The translations under genes and the position numbers were made by a program. A DNA stretch of 29,530 nt from CAYZWU01 sp964482235 (GTDB taxonomy: Bacteria > Planctomycetota > B15-G4 > CAYZWU01). Location of the stretch: positions 1-29,530 of the forward strand of contig CAYZWU010000062.1 in assembly GCA_964482235.1 (NCBI GenBank), given 5' to 3'. The notes below the pieces were generated by a model. It saw nothing but the letters and a program-made list of their open reading frames with translations, was not told where the DNA came from and searched no databases. Position 1 is the first letter of the stretch; every line of letters begins with the position of its first letter. Below are positions 7,282 through 15,124 of the stretch, in pieces.

Positions 7282-8931
7282 ATGAGATCAAGACTCGCAC
7301 CCAGGCGCGTCTGCGCTCGACACTTTTCTGCAACCCTCGGATTCCTTCTCCTCCTGGCCCCCATGAGCGGCGCGCAGCCCGGTAACGAGCTCCAGAAGTT
7401 CAAATCGTGGTTCAGCCAGTACAGGAGGGGGAAGATCATCCTGTACCAGAAGAGCCCCGTTCCGATCCAGGACGGGAACGGTGTCAAGCTCCAGTACTTC
7501 AAGACGGATGCGGTGCGCGAGATGGATGGGCTTCTCCAGGCTCTGGTGGATCGCAACAACCTGAAAGCGACCATGCTTCTTGCGGAAGCGGCCATGTTCC
7601 GGTTCGATCGAAGGGGAGACGTGGAGGAGCAGAAATTCTCGGACCGGCAGCCCTGGCTCCTGCGGGCCCACGCCTCGGAGGCGTTGACAAGGATCACGGA
7701 TCCCGAAAGCCTCGATTGGATCCGCAAGAACCTCCTCGAATCGCGCTCACTCTGGGATTCGGCGCAGAGACGGGTTCTTGGCACCATGGTTCTGGGCCGG
7801 CAGGGCGATGATCCGGAGCTTTTGATTCCCGCACTGTCCGACCGAAGCGAGAACGTGCGCGAGGAGGCTCTTCTCGGGCTGGCCGATCAGGGAACGTACG
7901 ATCAGATCGATCACGTCTTCACCTGCCTCGAAGACGGATCCGAGATCGTCCGCATCGCCGCCGTACAGGCCGTTGACGCCATTCTGCGGAACGACAGGAA
8001 CACGCATCCCTCCTTTTTCGGAATCTGCTTCGGAAAGATCGTTCCCATGCTGGACGATCCCTCGTGGTCCGTGAAGGATGTGGTGCTCACCTTTTTCGAG
8101 AAGCAGAGGTCCCCGCGGACCATCCCCGTTCTCATCGGATTTCTCGAGAAGACCGCTGCGAACAGGGACAGGTACAGGATGAGAACGCATTACAGGACGA
8201 TCGAGGTCCTGCAGTCGCTCACCGGCGTGACCCATCCGGGAAACGATCCTGCCATCTGGTCCAGGTGGTGGCAGGAAAACAGGGATTCCTTCGTTCTCCC
8301 TCCGGAAAGGGGAATGCGCCGCGGCTACCAGACGGGAACGGCCCAGTTCTTTTCCATTGCCGTCAATGCGGACAGGATTCTGTTCGTGCTGGACATATCG
8401 GGCAGCATGAAGGCCCCCCTCGGCCGCGCCGTCGACCCAGGCAGCACCGAGAAGGTCGAATCGAAGATGGATCGCGCCAGGACCGAACTGACCCGGACGC
8501 TCGGCGATCTCGAACAGGGAGTCCGATTCAACATCATCGTGTTCAATGACAGCGTGGACCGCTTCTCGAAGGAATTCCTGCCCGTCACGCCCGTCACCAT
8601 CAAGAATGCGAACGCTTTCTTCAAGGATTCCGAACCGTCGGGCGGCACGAACCTCTTCGACGCGCTGAACAAGGCGATGTCGCTCGAGGATCTCGGGACG
8701 CTGGATCGGTTCGGAGAGGAGATGGAGTGCGACACGATCTTCCTTCTCTCCGACGGCGTGCCGTCCACGGGGCTCGTGATCGTTCCCGACGAGATCGTCC
8801 GCATCGTCTCCAAGGCGAACCGGCGCTGCCGCATGAGGATCCACACGATCTATCTGGGCGCGGAGCCTTCCCCCTTCATGCAGGAACTGGCTTCCCGCAA
8901 TTTCGGCCGATATGTGCACGTGAAACAGTAG
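7282..8931 (+). CDS. Secreted HEAT-repeat / von Willebrand factor A domain protein
   Basis: The predicted product has 549 residues. The N-terminus is a typical signal peptide: basic MRSRLAPRR, then FSATLGFLLLLAP, with a probable cut near SGA-Q. The middle (about 90-330) holds HEAT-like helical repeats, for example LIPALSDRSENVREEALLGL and FTCLEDGSEIVRIAAVQAVD. The C-terminal vWA domain (about 361-549) has a complete metal-ion adhesion site: DISGS starting at D371, the Thr of SGGTNLFDAL, and the Asp of LLSDGVPSTG. Such proteins bind partners at the cell surface or periplasm in a metal-dependent way; no enzymatic function is indicated. ATG 7282 has GAGGA seven bases upstream. An alternative in-frame ATG at 7267 has its Shine-Dalgarno too close. 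It is driven by the promoter at 7153-7181 and is convergent with rho. Confidence 0.85.
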   Translation: MRSRLAPRRVCARHFSATLGFLLLLAPMSGAQPGNELQKFKSWFSQYRRGKIILYQKSPVPIQDGNGVKLQYFKTDAVREMDGLLQALVDRNNLKATMLLAEAAMFRFDRRGDVEEQKFSDRQPWLLRAHASEALTRITDPESLDWIRKNLLESRSLWDSAQRRVLGTMVLGRQGDDPELLIPALSDRSENVREEALLGLADQGTYDQIDHVFTCLEDGSEIVRIAAVQAVDAILRNDRNTHPSFFGICFGKIVPMLDDPSWSVKDVVLTFFEKQRSPRTIPVLIGFLEKTAANRDRYRMRTHYRTIEVLQSLTGVTHPGNDPAIWSRWWQENRDSFVLPPERGMRRGYQTGTAQFFSIAVNADRILFVLDISGSMKAPLGRAVDPGSTEKVESKMDRARTELTRTLGDLEQGVRFNIIVFNDSVDRFSKEFLPVTPVTIKNANAFFKDSEPSGGTNLFDALNKAMSLEDLGTLDRFGEEMECDTIFLLSDGVPSTGLVIVPDEIVRIVSKANRRCRMRIHTIYLGAEPSPFMQELASRNFGRYVHVKQ

Positions 8932-8959
8932 CGGCTTGACGGTCAGGGTCGGGAGTTGC

Positions 8960-10312
8960 CTACTTGGACTGGAAGCTCTCCAGGAATTCCTCGTTGTTCT
9001 CCGTCTTGGAAAGACGATCGAGAAGTACGATCATTCCGTCGATCGATTCCATCTGGTTCAGAACGCGCCGCAGCATCCAGATGCGCTCGAGATCCTTCTC
9101 GCCCACGAGCAGCTCTTCCTTTCGGGTCCCGGACTTGTTGATATCGATGGCGGGAAACACCCTGCGATCGGCAAGCTTGCGTGAAAGAACGAGCTCCATG
9201 TTGCCCGTGCCCTTGAACTCCTCGAAGATCACCTGATCCATCCGGCTTCCCGTCTCGATCAGGGCCGTGGCCAGGATCGTCAGGCTGCCTCCCTCCTCTG
9301 ATTTCCGCGCCGAACCGAAGAAGGCCTTCGGTTTTTCGAGGGTTCTCGAATCGACGCCGCCGGAAAGGGTTCTGCCGCTGTTCTTGATGGAGACGTTGTA
9401 GGCCCTTCCGAGTCGCGTCAGCGAATCCATGAGGATCAAGGTATCCTTGCCGCTTTCCACCAGCCTCCGCGCTCTTTCGATCACGATCTCGGTAACCTTG
9501 ATGTGGCGCTCGGCAGGTTCGTCCGATGTGGAGTAGATGACCTCTCCGTCGATCGCCCGCTTGAAATGAGTGGCCTCCTCCGGTCTTTCGTCGATGAGCA
9601 GGACCATCAGATGGACCTCGGGGTAGCATTCCATCACCCTCTTCGCGATCTTCTGCAGAATGATCGTCTTTCCCGCCCTGGGCGGCGACACGATGAGACC
9701 TCTCTGCCCCCGGCCGACGGGTGTGAGAAAGTCGAGGACGCGCAGTGTGACGTCCTTGCCGTCGCCTTCGAGGACCAGCCTTTCCTGCGGATCGATGGAT
9801 GTGAGGTTGCTGAATGCAGGATAGTTCCGCGCCTCTTCAGGCGAAACTCCCTCGACCTTTTCGATCTCCCAGAGCACCTGCGAACCGTTGAATCGTCCGG
9901 CGCCTTCCGGATCGCCACGTCCCTCGACCAAGACGCCTTTTCGCAGTGCGTACTCCTTTACCAGATCAGCGGGAACGAGAACATCGCCATCTGTTGGAGC
10001 GTAAGAATATTTGAGCCGTCTCAGGAAACCGTGGCCTTCGGGCATCAGATCGAATACGCCGGAGAGCGCTTCGAGTTCTCCCTTGGGCTTCTGTCCCACA
10101 TCGATGGGAACACGGGCGCGCGGCTTCTGATTGTTGCGCGGGCCGGGATATCGGCTTTTTTGACGGAACTGCGTATTCTTGCTGAACTGCTTCTTCTTTG
10201 TCGATCTGCCGCCCGTGGGCTTTCCTCCGCCGGACTTGCCGCCTGGAGGTTTGCCGCCGGAGCGGTTGTTTCGCTTATTAAACGCCATTGCCTTTTTCCG
10301 GTTTTTTTCCAT
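8960..10312 (-). CDS. rho: Transcription termination factor Rho
   Basis: Hexameric RNA-dependent ATPase that ends transcription of untranslated RNA. The cold-shock RNA-binding domain is seen (SGVFDLMPEGHGFLRRLKYS). The ATPase core has Walker A SPPRAGKT, the LLIDERPEEATHF motif, Walker B LILMDSLTRLGRAYN, and the Q/R-loop segment TALIETGSRMDQVIFEEFKGTGNMEL followed by VFPAIDINKSGTRKEELL. These match E. coli Rho closely. Ahead of the RNA-binding domain is a low-complexity basic segment rich in Gly, Lys, Arg and Asn of about 60 residues that E. coli Rho lacks; comparable inserts occur in several phyla. The start is uncertain: ATG 10312 is used here, ATG 10288 (MAFNKRNN) and TTG 10333 are also in frame, and none has a good ribosome binding site. 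A 28-base gap separates its end from the convergent HEAT/vWA gene. Confidence 0.97.
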   Translation of the reverse strand: MEKNRKKAMAFNKRNNRSGGKPPGGKSGGGKPTGGRSTKKKQFSKNTQFRQKSRYPGPRNNQKPRARVPIDVGQKPKGELEALSGVFDLMPEGHGFLRRLKYSYAPTDGDVLVPADLVKEYALRKGVLVEGRGDPEGAGRFNGSQVLWEIEKVEGVSPEEARNYPAFSNLTSIDPQERLVLEGDGKDVTLRVLDFLTPVGRGQRGLIVSPPRAGKTIILQKIAKRVMECYPEVHLMVLLIDERPEEATHFKRAIDGEVIYSTSDEPAERHIKVTEIVIERARRLVESGKDTLILMDSLTRLGRAYNVSIKNSGRTLSGGVDSRTLEKPKAFFGSARKSEEGGSLTILATALIETGSRMDQVIFEEFKGTGNMELVLSRKLADRRVFPAIDINKSGTRKEELLVGEKDLERIWMLRRVLNQMESIDGMIVLLDRLSKTENNEEFLESFQSK

Positions 10313-10498
10313 CGCTCGAAAAACGCTTTCCAATTCATGAAGGTGTTTCTGGGTTTAACAGGTCGTCGACAAAATGCTTCGAGATCGAAAACGAGAGATA
10401 ATGTGTCGGATCAAGGCGCCAGACAGGTGGCGAATCAATGGATTCGTCGAAGAACTGGCAACACAGAGCCGACGCAAGAGATCCGTTTTCTGCTCGAA

Positions 10499-10554
10499 TG
10501 ACTTTTTCAACGGTCTGTAATCATTCCGGCATCAAGAGGCTGATGAAAAGGTCA
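10499..10554. repeat. Imperfect inverted repeat built on TGACTTTTTCA
   Basis: The left arm 10499-10517 (TGACTTTTTCAACGGTCTG) pairs with 10536-10554 at 14 of 19 positions, with three of the remaining five able to form G-U pairs in RNA. Related single arms occur near 10632 (CGACTTTTTCAAAAGCCTGT) and 11610 (TGACTTTATCAAGGGGCC). The three lie in non-coding DNA within 1.1 kb, which suggests remnants of a small palindromic element. Confidence 0.5.
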
Positions 10555-10950
10555 CTGTTCGCTGGCACCCCCGGTGCTTTCGGCTTGGCTGACTTGTATC
10601 ACAGCCATTCTGCAGGCCGTCGAATAGTCCGAACGACTTTTTCAAAAGCCTGTCAACCGGGTCTCCTGGTGAAGGAGAACTATTACAAGATCTCAGAATC
10701 TTGACTTTTCCATGCACTCCGCATCAAGTTTTGAGGTTGACCGCCACATTGATTCCCGATGCTGAAATGCGGGGAAACCCTTATAGGCTGCCCATTGGAA
10801 AGACGTTCCGACTTGCCGGACGTTACGGAACATTCTAGCGGAGTCGTGGCTTTTGGCAAACAATATATTTCGGGAAAATTCCTCTGCAGCATCGAAACAG
10901 TGGTAGTTGTTGATCATCTGGTGAGGATCGAATCCCCAAGGGTTTACTTT

Positions 10951-10978
10951 TTTTACTTGAAAATAAACTGTGTATGAT
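10951..10978 (+). promoter_or_regulatory. Candidate promoter of the H1-like gene
   Basis: TTTTAC (10951-10956), a 16-base spacer and TATGAT (10973-10978) lie in a locally AT-rich tract about 65 bases before the ATG at 11042. The -10 box is reasonable and the -35 is weak, so this is a moderate call. Confidence 0.45.
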
Positions 10979-11041
10979 AGAACTCTTTGTAAACCGCTGA
11001 TCTCCGATTATACATTTCTCTGTTAAACGGGAGACCATCAG

Positions 11042-11443
11042 ATGAAAGTGGAAACCAAAGAATCCGCGGCCAAAACCACAAAAAAAAGAGCGGTCAGAAA
11101 AAAAAGAAAAAAGACCGGCACCAGAAGAAAAGCCGCTGCGACCAGAAAGGTCGGCACGAGAAAAGCTCGCAAGGTGAAAAGACCCGTGGGAAGACCCCGC
11201 CGCACTGCCAAAGCCGCGGTCAAGGAAGCGCCCAAGAAAACCAGGAAGAAAGCCAAGAGAAAGACGCGAAAAAAACGCGCTGTCCGCAAAGTGGCCGCAA
11301 CCGCCGGGCTGATCAATCTCCCTATCAACAGCGATACGGATATCAACTTCTGGTCGAATCTGATCTCATTCCTCAATGATAAAAAGAACAAATCGTTCAT
11401 CATCCAGCTTGATGGCGAAAAGCTTTCGCTCGGTTCCCGTTGA
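11042..11443 (+). CDS. Histone-H1-like Lys/Arg/Ala-rich DNA-binding protein with AT-hook
   Basis: A 133-residue protein whose first 85 residues are almost entirely Lys, Arg, Ala, Thr and Val in short motifs such as KKTRKK and RKAAATRK. This resembles the C-terminal tail of histone H1 and bacterial H1-like proteins (HctB, BpH1, AlgP). A K-R-P-V-G-R-P-R-R stretch (46-54) fits the AT-hook core GRP for minor-groove binding. The last 45 residues are different: a moderately hydrophobic segment (INLPINSDTDINFWSNLISF, then FIIQLDGEKLSLGSR) that may fold or mediate oligomerisation. It probably compacts nucleoid DNA. GGGAG about eight bases before ATG fixes the start. It is monocistronic, with its own upstream AT-rich region and a strong terminator. 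Composition supports DNA binding; the specific role is inferred. Confidence 0.75.
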   Translation: MKVETKESAAKTTKKRAVRKKRKKTGTRRKAAATRKVGTRKARKVKRPVGRPRRTAKAAVKEAPKKTRKKAKRKTRKKRAVRKVAATAGLINLPINSDTDINFWSNLISFLNDKKNKSFIIQLDGEKLSLGSR

Positions 11444-11474
11444 GATAAAATAACCGAGTTGATCGAGAGAACAT

Positions 11475-11506
11475 AAAAGGCCGAACAGGACGTTCGGCCT
11501 TTTTTC
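11475..11506 (+). terminator. Strong intrinsic terminator of the H1-like gene
   Basis: The arms AAAAGGCCGAAC (11475-11486) and GTTCGGCCTTTT (11492-11503) enclose the loop AGGAC, and the stem runs into a T-tract. This is a textbook Rho-independent terminator about 30 bases after the stop codon. Confidence 0.95.
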
Positions 11507-11628
11507 CATCTGCTGCGCTCAGCAGATCGCCACGAGTCCTAGAGGTTCTCTGTCCCGTCGAATCGAGATGCCGAAGGATCGGCTGGAAAAACGGCTTTTC
11601 GGGTCGAGTGACTTTATCAAGGGGCCGC

Positions 11629-11910
11629 TTATTCTTCGGTCTTCTTCGAATCTTCGGTCTTCTTCGAAGCCTGTCCCCTCCTGGGCGGCTTCTGAACGCA
11701 GCCTGACTTGAGGCAGTCGGTGCAGACCTTGACTCTTATCACCTGGGTCCCCACCTGGGCGCGCACCCTCTGGATATTCGGCTTGAAGGTCCTTCGCGCG
11801 ATCCCCGTGGTCTTGATACCCACGCCGCCTTTAGCTTTTGCCAAGCCGCGCCGCGCCACCTTGTTGCCGAATTGGGTTTTTTTCCCGCATATCTCACAGA
11901 CTCGGCTCAT
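11629..11910 (-). CDS. rpmB: 50S ribosomal protein L28
   Basis: Large-subunit ribosomal protein L28, 93 residues. It begins MSRVCEICGKKTQFGNKVARRGLAKAK and continues with the family pattern RRTFKPNIQRVRA and VIRVKVCTDCLKSG. The two Cys pairs (CEIC near the N-terminus and CTDC near residue 70) mark the zinc-binding form. The start at 11910 is supported by GAGGAG upstream; a longer reading frame adds 11 residues unlike L28. The C-terminus carries an acidic/basic tail SKKTEDSKKTEE encoded by a perfect 18-base tandem duplication. No ribosomal neighbour is adjacent, as is common for rpmB. Confidence 0.95.
   Translation of the reverse strand: MSRVCEICGKKTQFGNKVARRGLAKAKGGVGIKTTGIARRTFKPNIQRVRAQVGTQVIRVKVCTDCLKSGCVQKPPRRGQASKKTEDSKKTEE
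11633..11668 (-). repeat. Perfect 18-bp tandem duplication in the rpmB 3' end
   Basis: TCTTCGGTCTTCTTCGAA occurs twice in direct succession (11633-11650 and 11651-11668). It is in frame and encodes the repeated S-K-K-T-E tail of L28. Confidence 0.9.
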
Positions 11911-11998
11911 CGTCGTATCTCCTCTGCGACAGGTCTGCACCACTCGATATCCGTGGCAAACGAGCCTGTCTTTTTCTGAACATGCATAGAACCTCGAA

Positions 11999-12026
11999 AA
12001 TATAATTCAAAAATTGCCCATTACAA
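11999..12026 (-). promoter_or_regulatory. Candidate rpmB promoter
   Basis: On the minus strand TTGTAA (12026-12021), a 16-base spacer and TATATT (12004-11999) lie in an AT-rich tract. Predicted transcription starts near 11992, giving an rpmB leader of about 80 bases. Confidence 0.55.
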
Positions 12027-12182
12027 GAGTTTTCCCGGCGAACCCGGAATTTCATCGATTTCGCAGCCAGAAGCCGCAAAATGCGACAGGGCAAGAAGAA
12101 AAGACGGGACCGGGAGGCAGATCCCGGACCTATCTCTCTCATCTGCAGACAGTTAAACGGTTCTTTCGCAGGGATATCGACC

Positions 12183-12707
12183 ATGGATGACACGATCAAG
12201 CCGGAAAAAGCGGCTCTCCTTGTCAGCGTGATCATGCCGGCTCGCGCTCTCCTCGAGCAGTATGGGACCGATCTTGCGGCCTTCGGAACCATCGTCCGGG
12301 CCGGTCCGGTCCTGAACTTCGACTTCACGCGCTATTACGAGAAAACGATGGGATCGCCGCTGTTCCGCCGCTTCTACCTCTTCGCGCCGGGCTTCCCCAC
12401 CGACGAGCTGGCGAGCGTGAAGATCCGTACCAACGAGATGGAGCGCGAATTCGCCTCGAGGACCGCTTCCCCTGTCCCGCGCCCCGTGAACATCGATCCC
12501 GGCTACCTCACACTTTCCAAGCTGGTGCTGGCCAGCACCAAGGATCATGCCCACAGGATCCACATCCGGGACGGCATCTTCGCCGAGGTGACCTTGACCT
12601 TCAAGCAGGGCAGCTTCAGAGCCTGGCCATGGACGTATCCCGATTACGCGTCGGAAGGCTACATCGAATTCTTCAACAACGCCAGAAAGCAGCTGTTCGA
12701 GCGGTGA
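12183..12707 (+). CDS. DUF4416 family protein
   Basis: A 174-residue cytoplasmic protein that fits the DUF4416 family. The most telling stretch is RPVNIDPGYLTLSKLVLAST followed by KDHAHRIHIRDGIFAEVTLTF and WPWTYPDYASEGYIEFFNNAR. No biochemical function is established for the family. The N-terminal part (VSVIMPARALLEQYGTDLAAFG) is also typical. ATG 12183 is chosen because AGGG lies nine bases upstream and the 34 residues of the longer reading frame are basic, low in complexity and unlike the family. The gene ends six bases from the convergent lptG. Confidence 0.85.
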   Translation: MDDTIKPEKAALLVSVIMPARALLEQYGTDLAAFGTIVRAGPVLNFDFTRYYEKTMGSPLFRRFYLFAPGFPTDELASVKIRTNEMEREFASRTASPVPRPVNIDPGYLTLSKLVLASTKDHAHRIHIRDGIFAEVTLTFKQGSFRAWPWTYPDYASEGYIEFFNNARKQLFER

Positions 12708-12713
12708 AAAACG

Positions 12714-13826
12714 TCATGTCCTGATGCTGTCGAAAACGCAGATACCCAGGGATCCGCAGAAGATCACGGAGAACCAGGCGGCCAGAATGGGTGGCACGTA
12801 GTTCTGCGTCCCCAGATCCCTCATGATCATGTCGAGAGCGAAGTACCCCAGGCAGATGGCGAGCGCCACGGCAATCCCGAGAAAGTTCGATCGCGACTCG
12901 TGGCGGAGGACGAAGGGCAGCCCCAGCAGGAGAAGCAGGATGTTGGTCAAGGGGAAGGTGATATGGTGATGCAGGAGGATCTTCAGCCTCAGGTCCGTGG
13001 GGCTCATTGAGTAGAGCCGCCCGATCTGGCCGAGCGACAGGTCGGCGGGGCTCTTGATGTAGAGAATGATGTCATCGGGCTCGAGATCGAGCTCGAGAGT
13101 CGTCACGCTCCTCCGCTCTCCCGCATCGAAATCGGCGCCGAGGTTGAGCGGCTCCTTCAAGATTTCGCCCTTCTCCGCGCTCCACCCCCGGCCCGGGCCG
13201 AGCCAGCGCAGATTCTCTCCCATCATCCTGCAGTTGAACTGCATCCCGTCCCTCTCCTCGATGTACGAGGCGTCGAGGCTTCCGATCACACGGGTATTCA
13301 CGTTGAAGTCGTTGACAACGATCTCCTTCCCGTCCACCGACGTCAACAGCTGTCTCTCCAGCACGAGGTGCTTGTCCTGCTCCATCAGGAGCGACTCCAT
13401 CAGGAGTCTGGTTGTAGAAAAGGAGGGGGCGAAGAACTCCTGGATCAAGGTCATGGACATCATCAGCAGAAAGGCCAGGCAGAAGATCGGCAAAAGAGCC
13501 CTGAAGACACTGACACCGGACATGATCATCGGGATCAGCTCGTTGGCCTTGTTCAGCCTGGTCACGGTGAACATCGATGCCATCAGGGTGAGGTAGGGCG
13601 CCACCTGCAGAAAGACTTCGGGAACCTTGAGGGCGTAGAGCTGAACGGCGAGGAAGAAGAGGGACTGCCCCATCTCCTCGACGAGATCGCCGCTCTGCAG
13701 GATCTCATCCATCTTGGAGACGACGTCGATCACGATGAAGATCCCCAGGAAAAAGATGAAGCAGACGAGATACGACGAGATGAAATAGCCTGCAACGTAC
13801 CTGTCCATTCTTCGGAAGAACTTCAT
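12714..13826 (-). CDS. lptG: LPS export permease LptG (YjgQ family)
   Basis: Inner-membrane subunit of the LptB2FG transporter that extracts LPS from the inner membrane and passes it to the periplasmic Lpt bridge; 370 residues. The YjgP/YjgQ layout is clear: three N-terminal helices (MDRYVAGYFISSYLVCFIFF onward), the conserved NKANELIPMIMSGVS cytoplasmic loop, a periplasmic beta-jellyroll (about 135-270), then three C-terminal helices. The start at 13826 overlaps the stop of the upstream gene by ATGA, which fixes it and shows translational coupling. Calling it LptG rather than LptF follows the usual gene order; the two are paralogues. The neighbouring tandem LPS kinase fits an LPS-producing cell. 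Confidence 0.88.
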   Translation of the reverse strand: MKFFRRMDRYVAGYFISSYLVCFIFFLGIFIVIDVVSKMDEILQSGDLVEEMGQSLFFLAVQLYALKVPEVFLQVAPYLTLMASMFTVTRLNKANELIPMIMSGVSVFRALLPIFCLAFLLMMSMTLIQEFFAPSFSTTRLLMESLLMEQDKHLVLERQLLTSVDGKEIVVNDFNVNTRVIGSLDASYIEERDGMQFNCRMMGENLRWLGPGRGWSAEKGEILKEPLNLGADFDAGERRSVTTLELDLEPDDIILYIKSPADLSLGQIGRLYSMSPTDLRLKILLHHHITFPLTNILLLLLGLPFVLRHESRSNFLGIAVALAICLGYFALDMIMRDLGTQNYVPPILAAWFSVIFCGSLGICVFDSIRT

Positions 13827-14932
13827 CGTCTCGCCACCCTCATGAGTAACCAGACCCCCCCGAGTAGAAGCAGCACGTTCCCGGGCCAGATGCAGAGAGC
13901 GGGGTGCCACTTCCCCTCGAGAGCAAAGGTCTCGCCCAGCATCATGACCGGCCAGTAGACGAAGATACCGATCAGGATGGCAATCAGAAAGGCCACGATG
14001 CGATTCCGGTACCGGAACATGATCGCCACGGGCAGCCCGAGAAAGACGAAGAGCAGAGGGCTGACCGACCAGGCTATCCGCTTGTGGATCTCGGTGCAGA
14101 CCCGTGTGTTGGGATAGAGCTTGAGCCTCTTCCTCATGAAGCTCATCAACGAGGCCAGGCTCCTGTGGTCGAGACGCACGTCGAAGCCCTCCGAGGGCAG
14201 CTCGAAGGGAATGATCGTCTTGGCCACGTGCGTGCTGCCGCCAACCACCTGGTCGGCGTTGGTGAGAATGAAATCGATGCCCTTCCTCGACGTCTTGGAG
14301 GGAACGACCTCCATGCTCTCAGCCACGAACTCCTCTTTCAGGACAGACTTTTCTGCCTTCTTTTCGTACCTCCTGACCCGCACGTTCCTGAACTCCCAGC
14401 GCGCCGGCGCCCCGTCTTCGGATGCCTGCTCCTTCTTGACGCTGCTCTCCCAGGTAATGATCAGGTTGGGGAGATCTTTGAGCTGGGTCCGGCCCCGCTT
14501 CACCTCGTTGTCGAGGAGGAGCATGAGATCCTGCTGCGTCCCCATCGTCTTGATCCGCTTGTCCGCATCGGGAACGTACCTGTCGTTGGCCACGAGAAGG
14601 AGAAGGGAAAGAAAGATTCCGAAGAGAGCGCCGGGCACCACGATCCGGAAAAGATGAACGCCCGTCGATTTCAGGGCCACGATCTCGTTGTCCGCCGACA
14701 TCCGGCCGTACGTGGCCACCACGGAGACCAGGACCGAGGTCGGGATGACGAGAAACAGGGATCCCAGCATGATATAGGGGATCATGGAGAACACGAGGGT
14801 GAGGTTGATCCAGGAATACTCGTAGACCACCTTGAACAGCCCGGCCAGCAGGATAACGGCCGAGATGACCACGAAGGCCAGGAGGAAATTGTAGACCAGC
14901 TCTTTGAAGATGTATCTCTGCAATATTATCAT
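13823..14932 (-). CDS. lptF: LPS export permease LptF (YjgP family)
   Basis: Partner of LptG in the LptB2FG ABC transporter, 369 residues. It starts MIILQRYIFKELVYNFLLAF, matching the opening of LptF just before TM1. It has the typical MSADNEIVALKSTGV cytoplasmic loop between TM2 and TM3, a jellyroll domain (about 120-265) and three C-terminal helices (LLFVFLGLPVAIMFRYRNR onward). ATG 14932 is preferred over a longer GTG start because extra residues ahead of TM1 would be atypical; its ribosome binding site is weak. LptB, LptA and LptC are not in this window. The gene is divergent from the tandem kinase, with a 192-base gap. Confidence 0.9.
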   Translation of the reverse strand: MIILQRYIFKELVYNFLLAFVVISAVILLAGLFKVVYEYSWINLTLVFSMIPYIMLGSLFLVIPTSVLVSVVATYGRMSADNEIVALKSTGVHLFRIVVPGALFGIFLSLLLLVANDRYVPDADKRIKTMGTQQDLMLLLDNEVKRGRTQLKDLPNLIITWESSVKKEQASEDGAPARWEFRNVRVRRYEKKAEKSVLKEEFVAESMEVVPSKTSRKGIDFILTNADQVVGGSTHVAKTIIPFELPSEGFDVRLDHRSLASLMSFMRKRLKLYPNTRVCTEIHKRIAWSVSPLLFVFLGLPVAIMFRYRNRIVAFLIAILIGIFVYWPVMMLGETFALEGKWHPALCIWPGNVLLLLGGVWLLMRVARR

Positions 14933-15124
14933 TCTTGCATTCGATCCAAGCAGCGGTCCGGGTTTGCCTCGCCCTCGCACTCCCTGTCCGGCGCCAGAGG
15001 ATCCGGACGCGGTCCTCGAGAAAAGCGGGGCCGCAAGATAGCGGTCTCAACCAGCTGTTGATAAGACAATCTACCCCGGGACGCAGTAGAGTCAAGTAGA
15101 CGCATCTGCAAGGCCTGTACAGTA

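Larger units (their letters stand above)
10313..11041. other. Long non-coding region between rho and the H1-like gene
   Basis: About 730 bases without a convincing gene; the short open frames lack ribosome binding sites and family signals. The half next to rho may be a long rho leader, as rho is autoregulated through its leader in E. coli. It contains an imperfect hairpin built on TGACTTTTTCA (10499-10554), a second GACTTTTTCAA copy near 10632, a small inverted repeat GTTCCG/CGGAAC (10805-10831), and an AT-rich stretch ending in a candidate -10 box before the plus-strand gene. No tRNA, rRNA or CRISPR pattern is visible. Confidence 0.6.

Noticed and set aside
10915..10945. A tRNA-like T-loop sequence (GGATCGAATCCCC)
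   Set aside because: No matching acceptor, D or anticodon stems can be folded around it.
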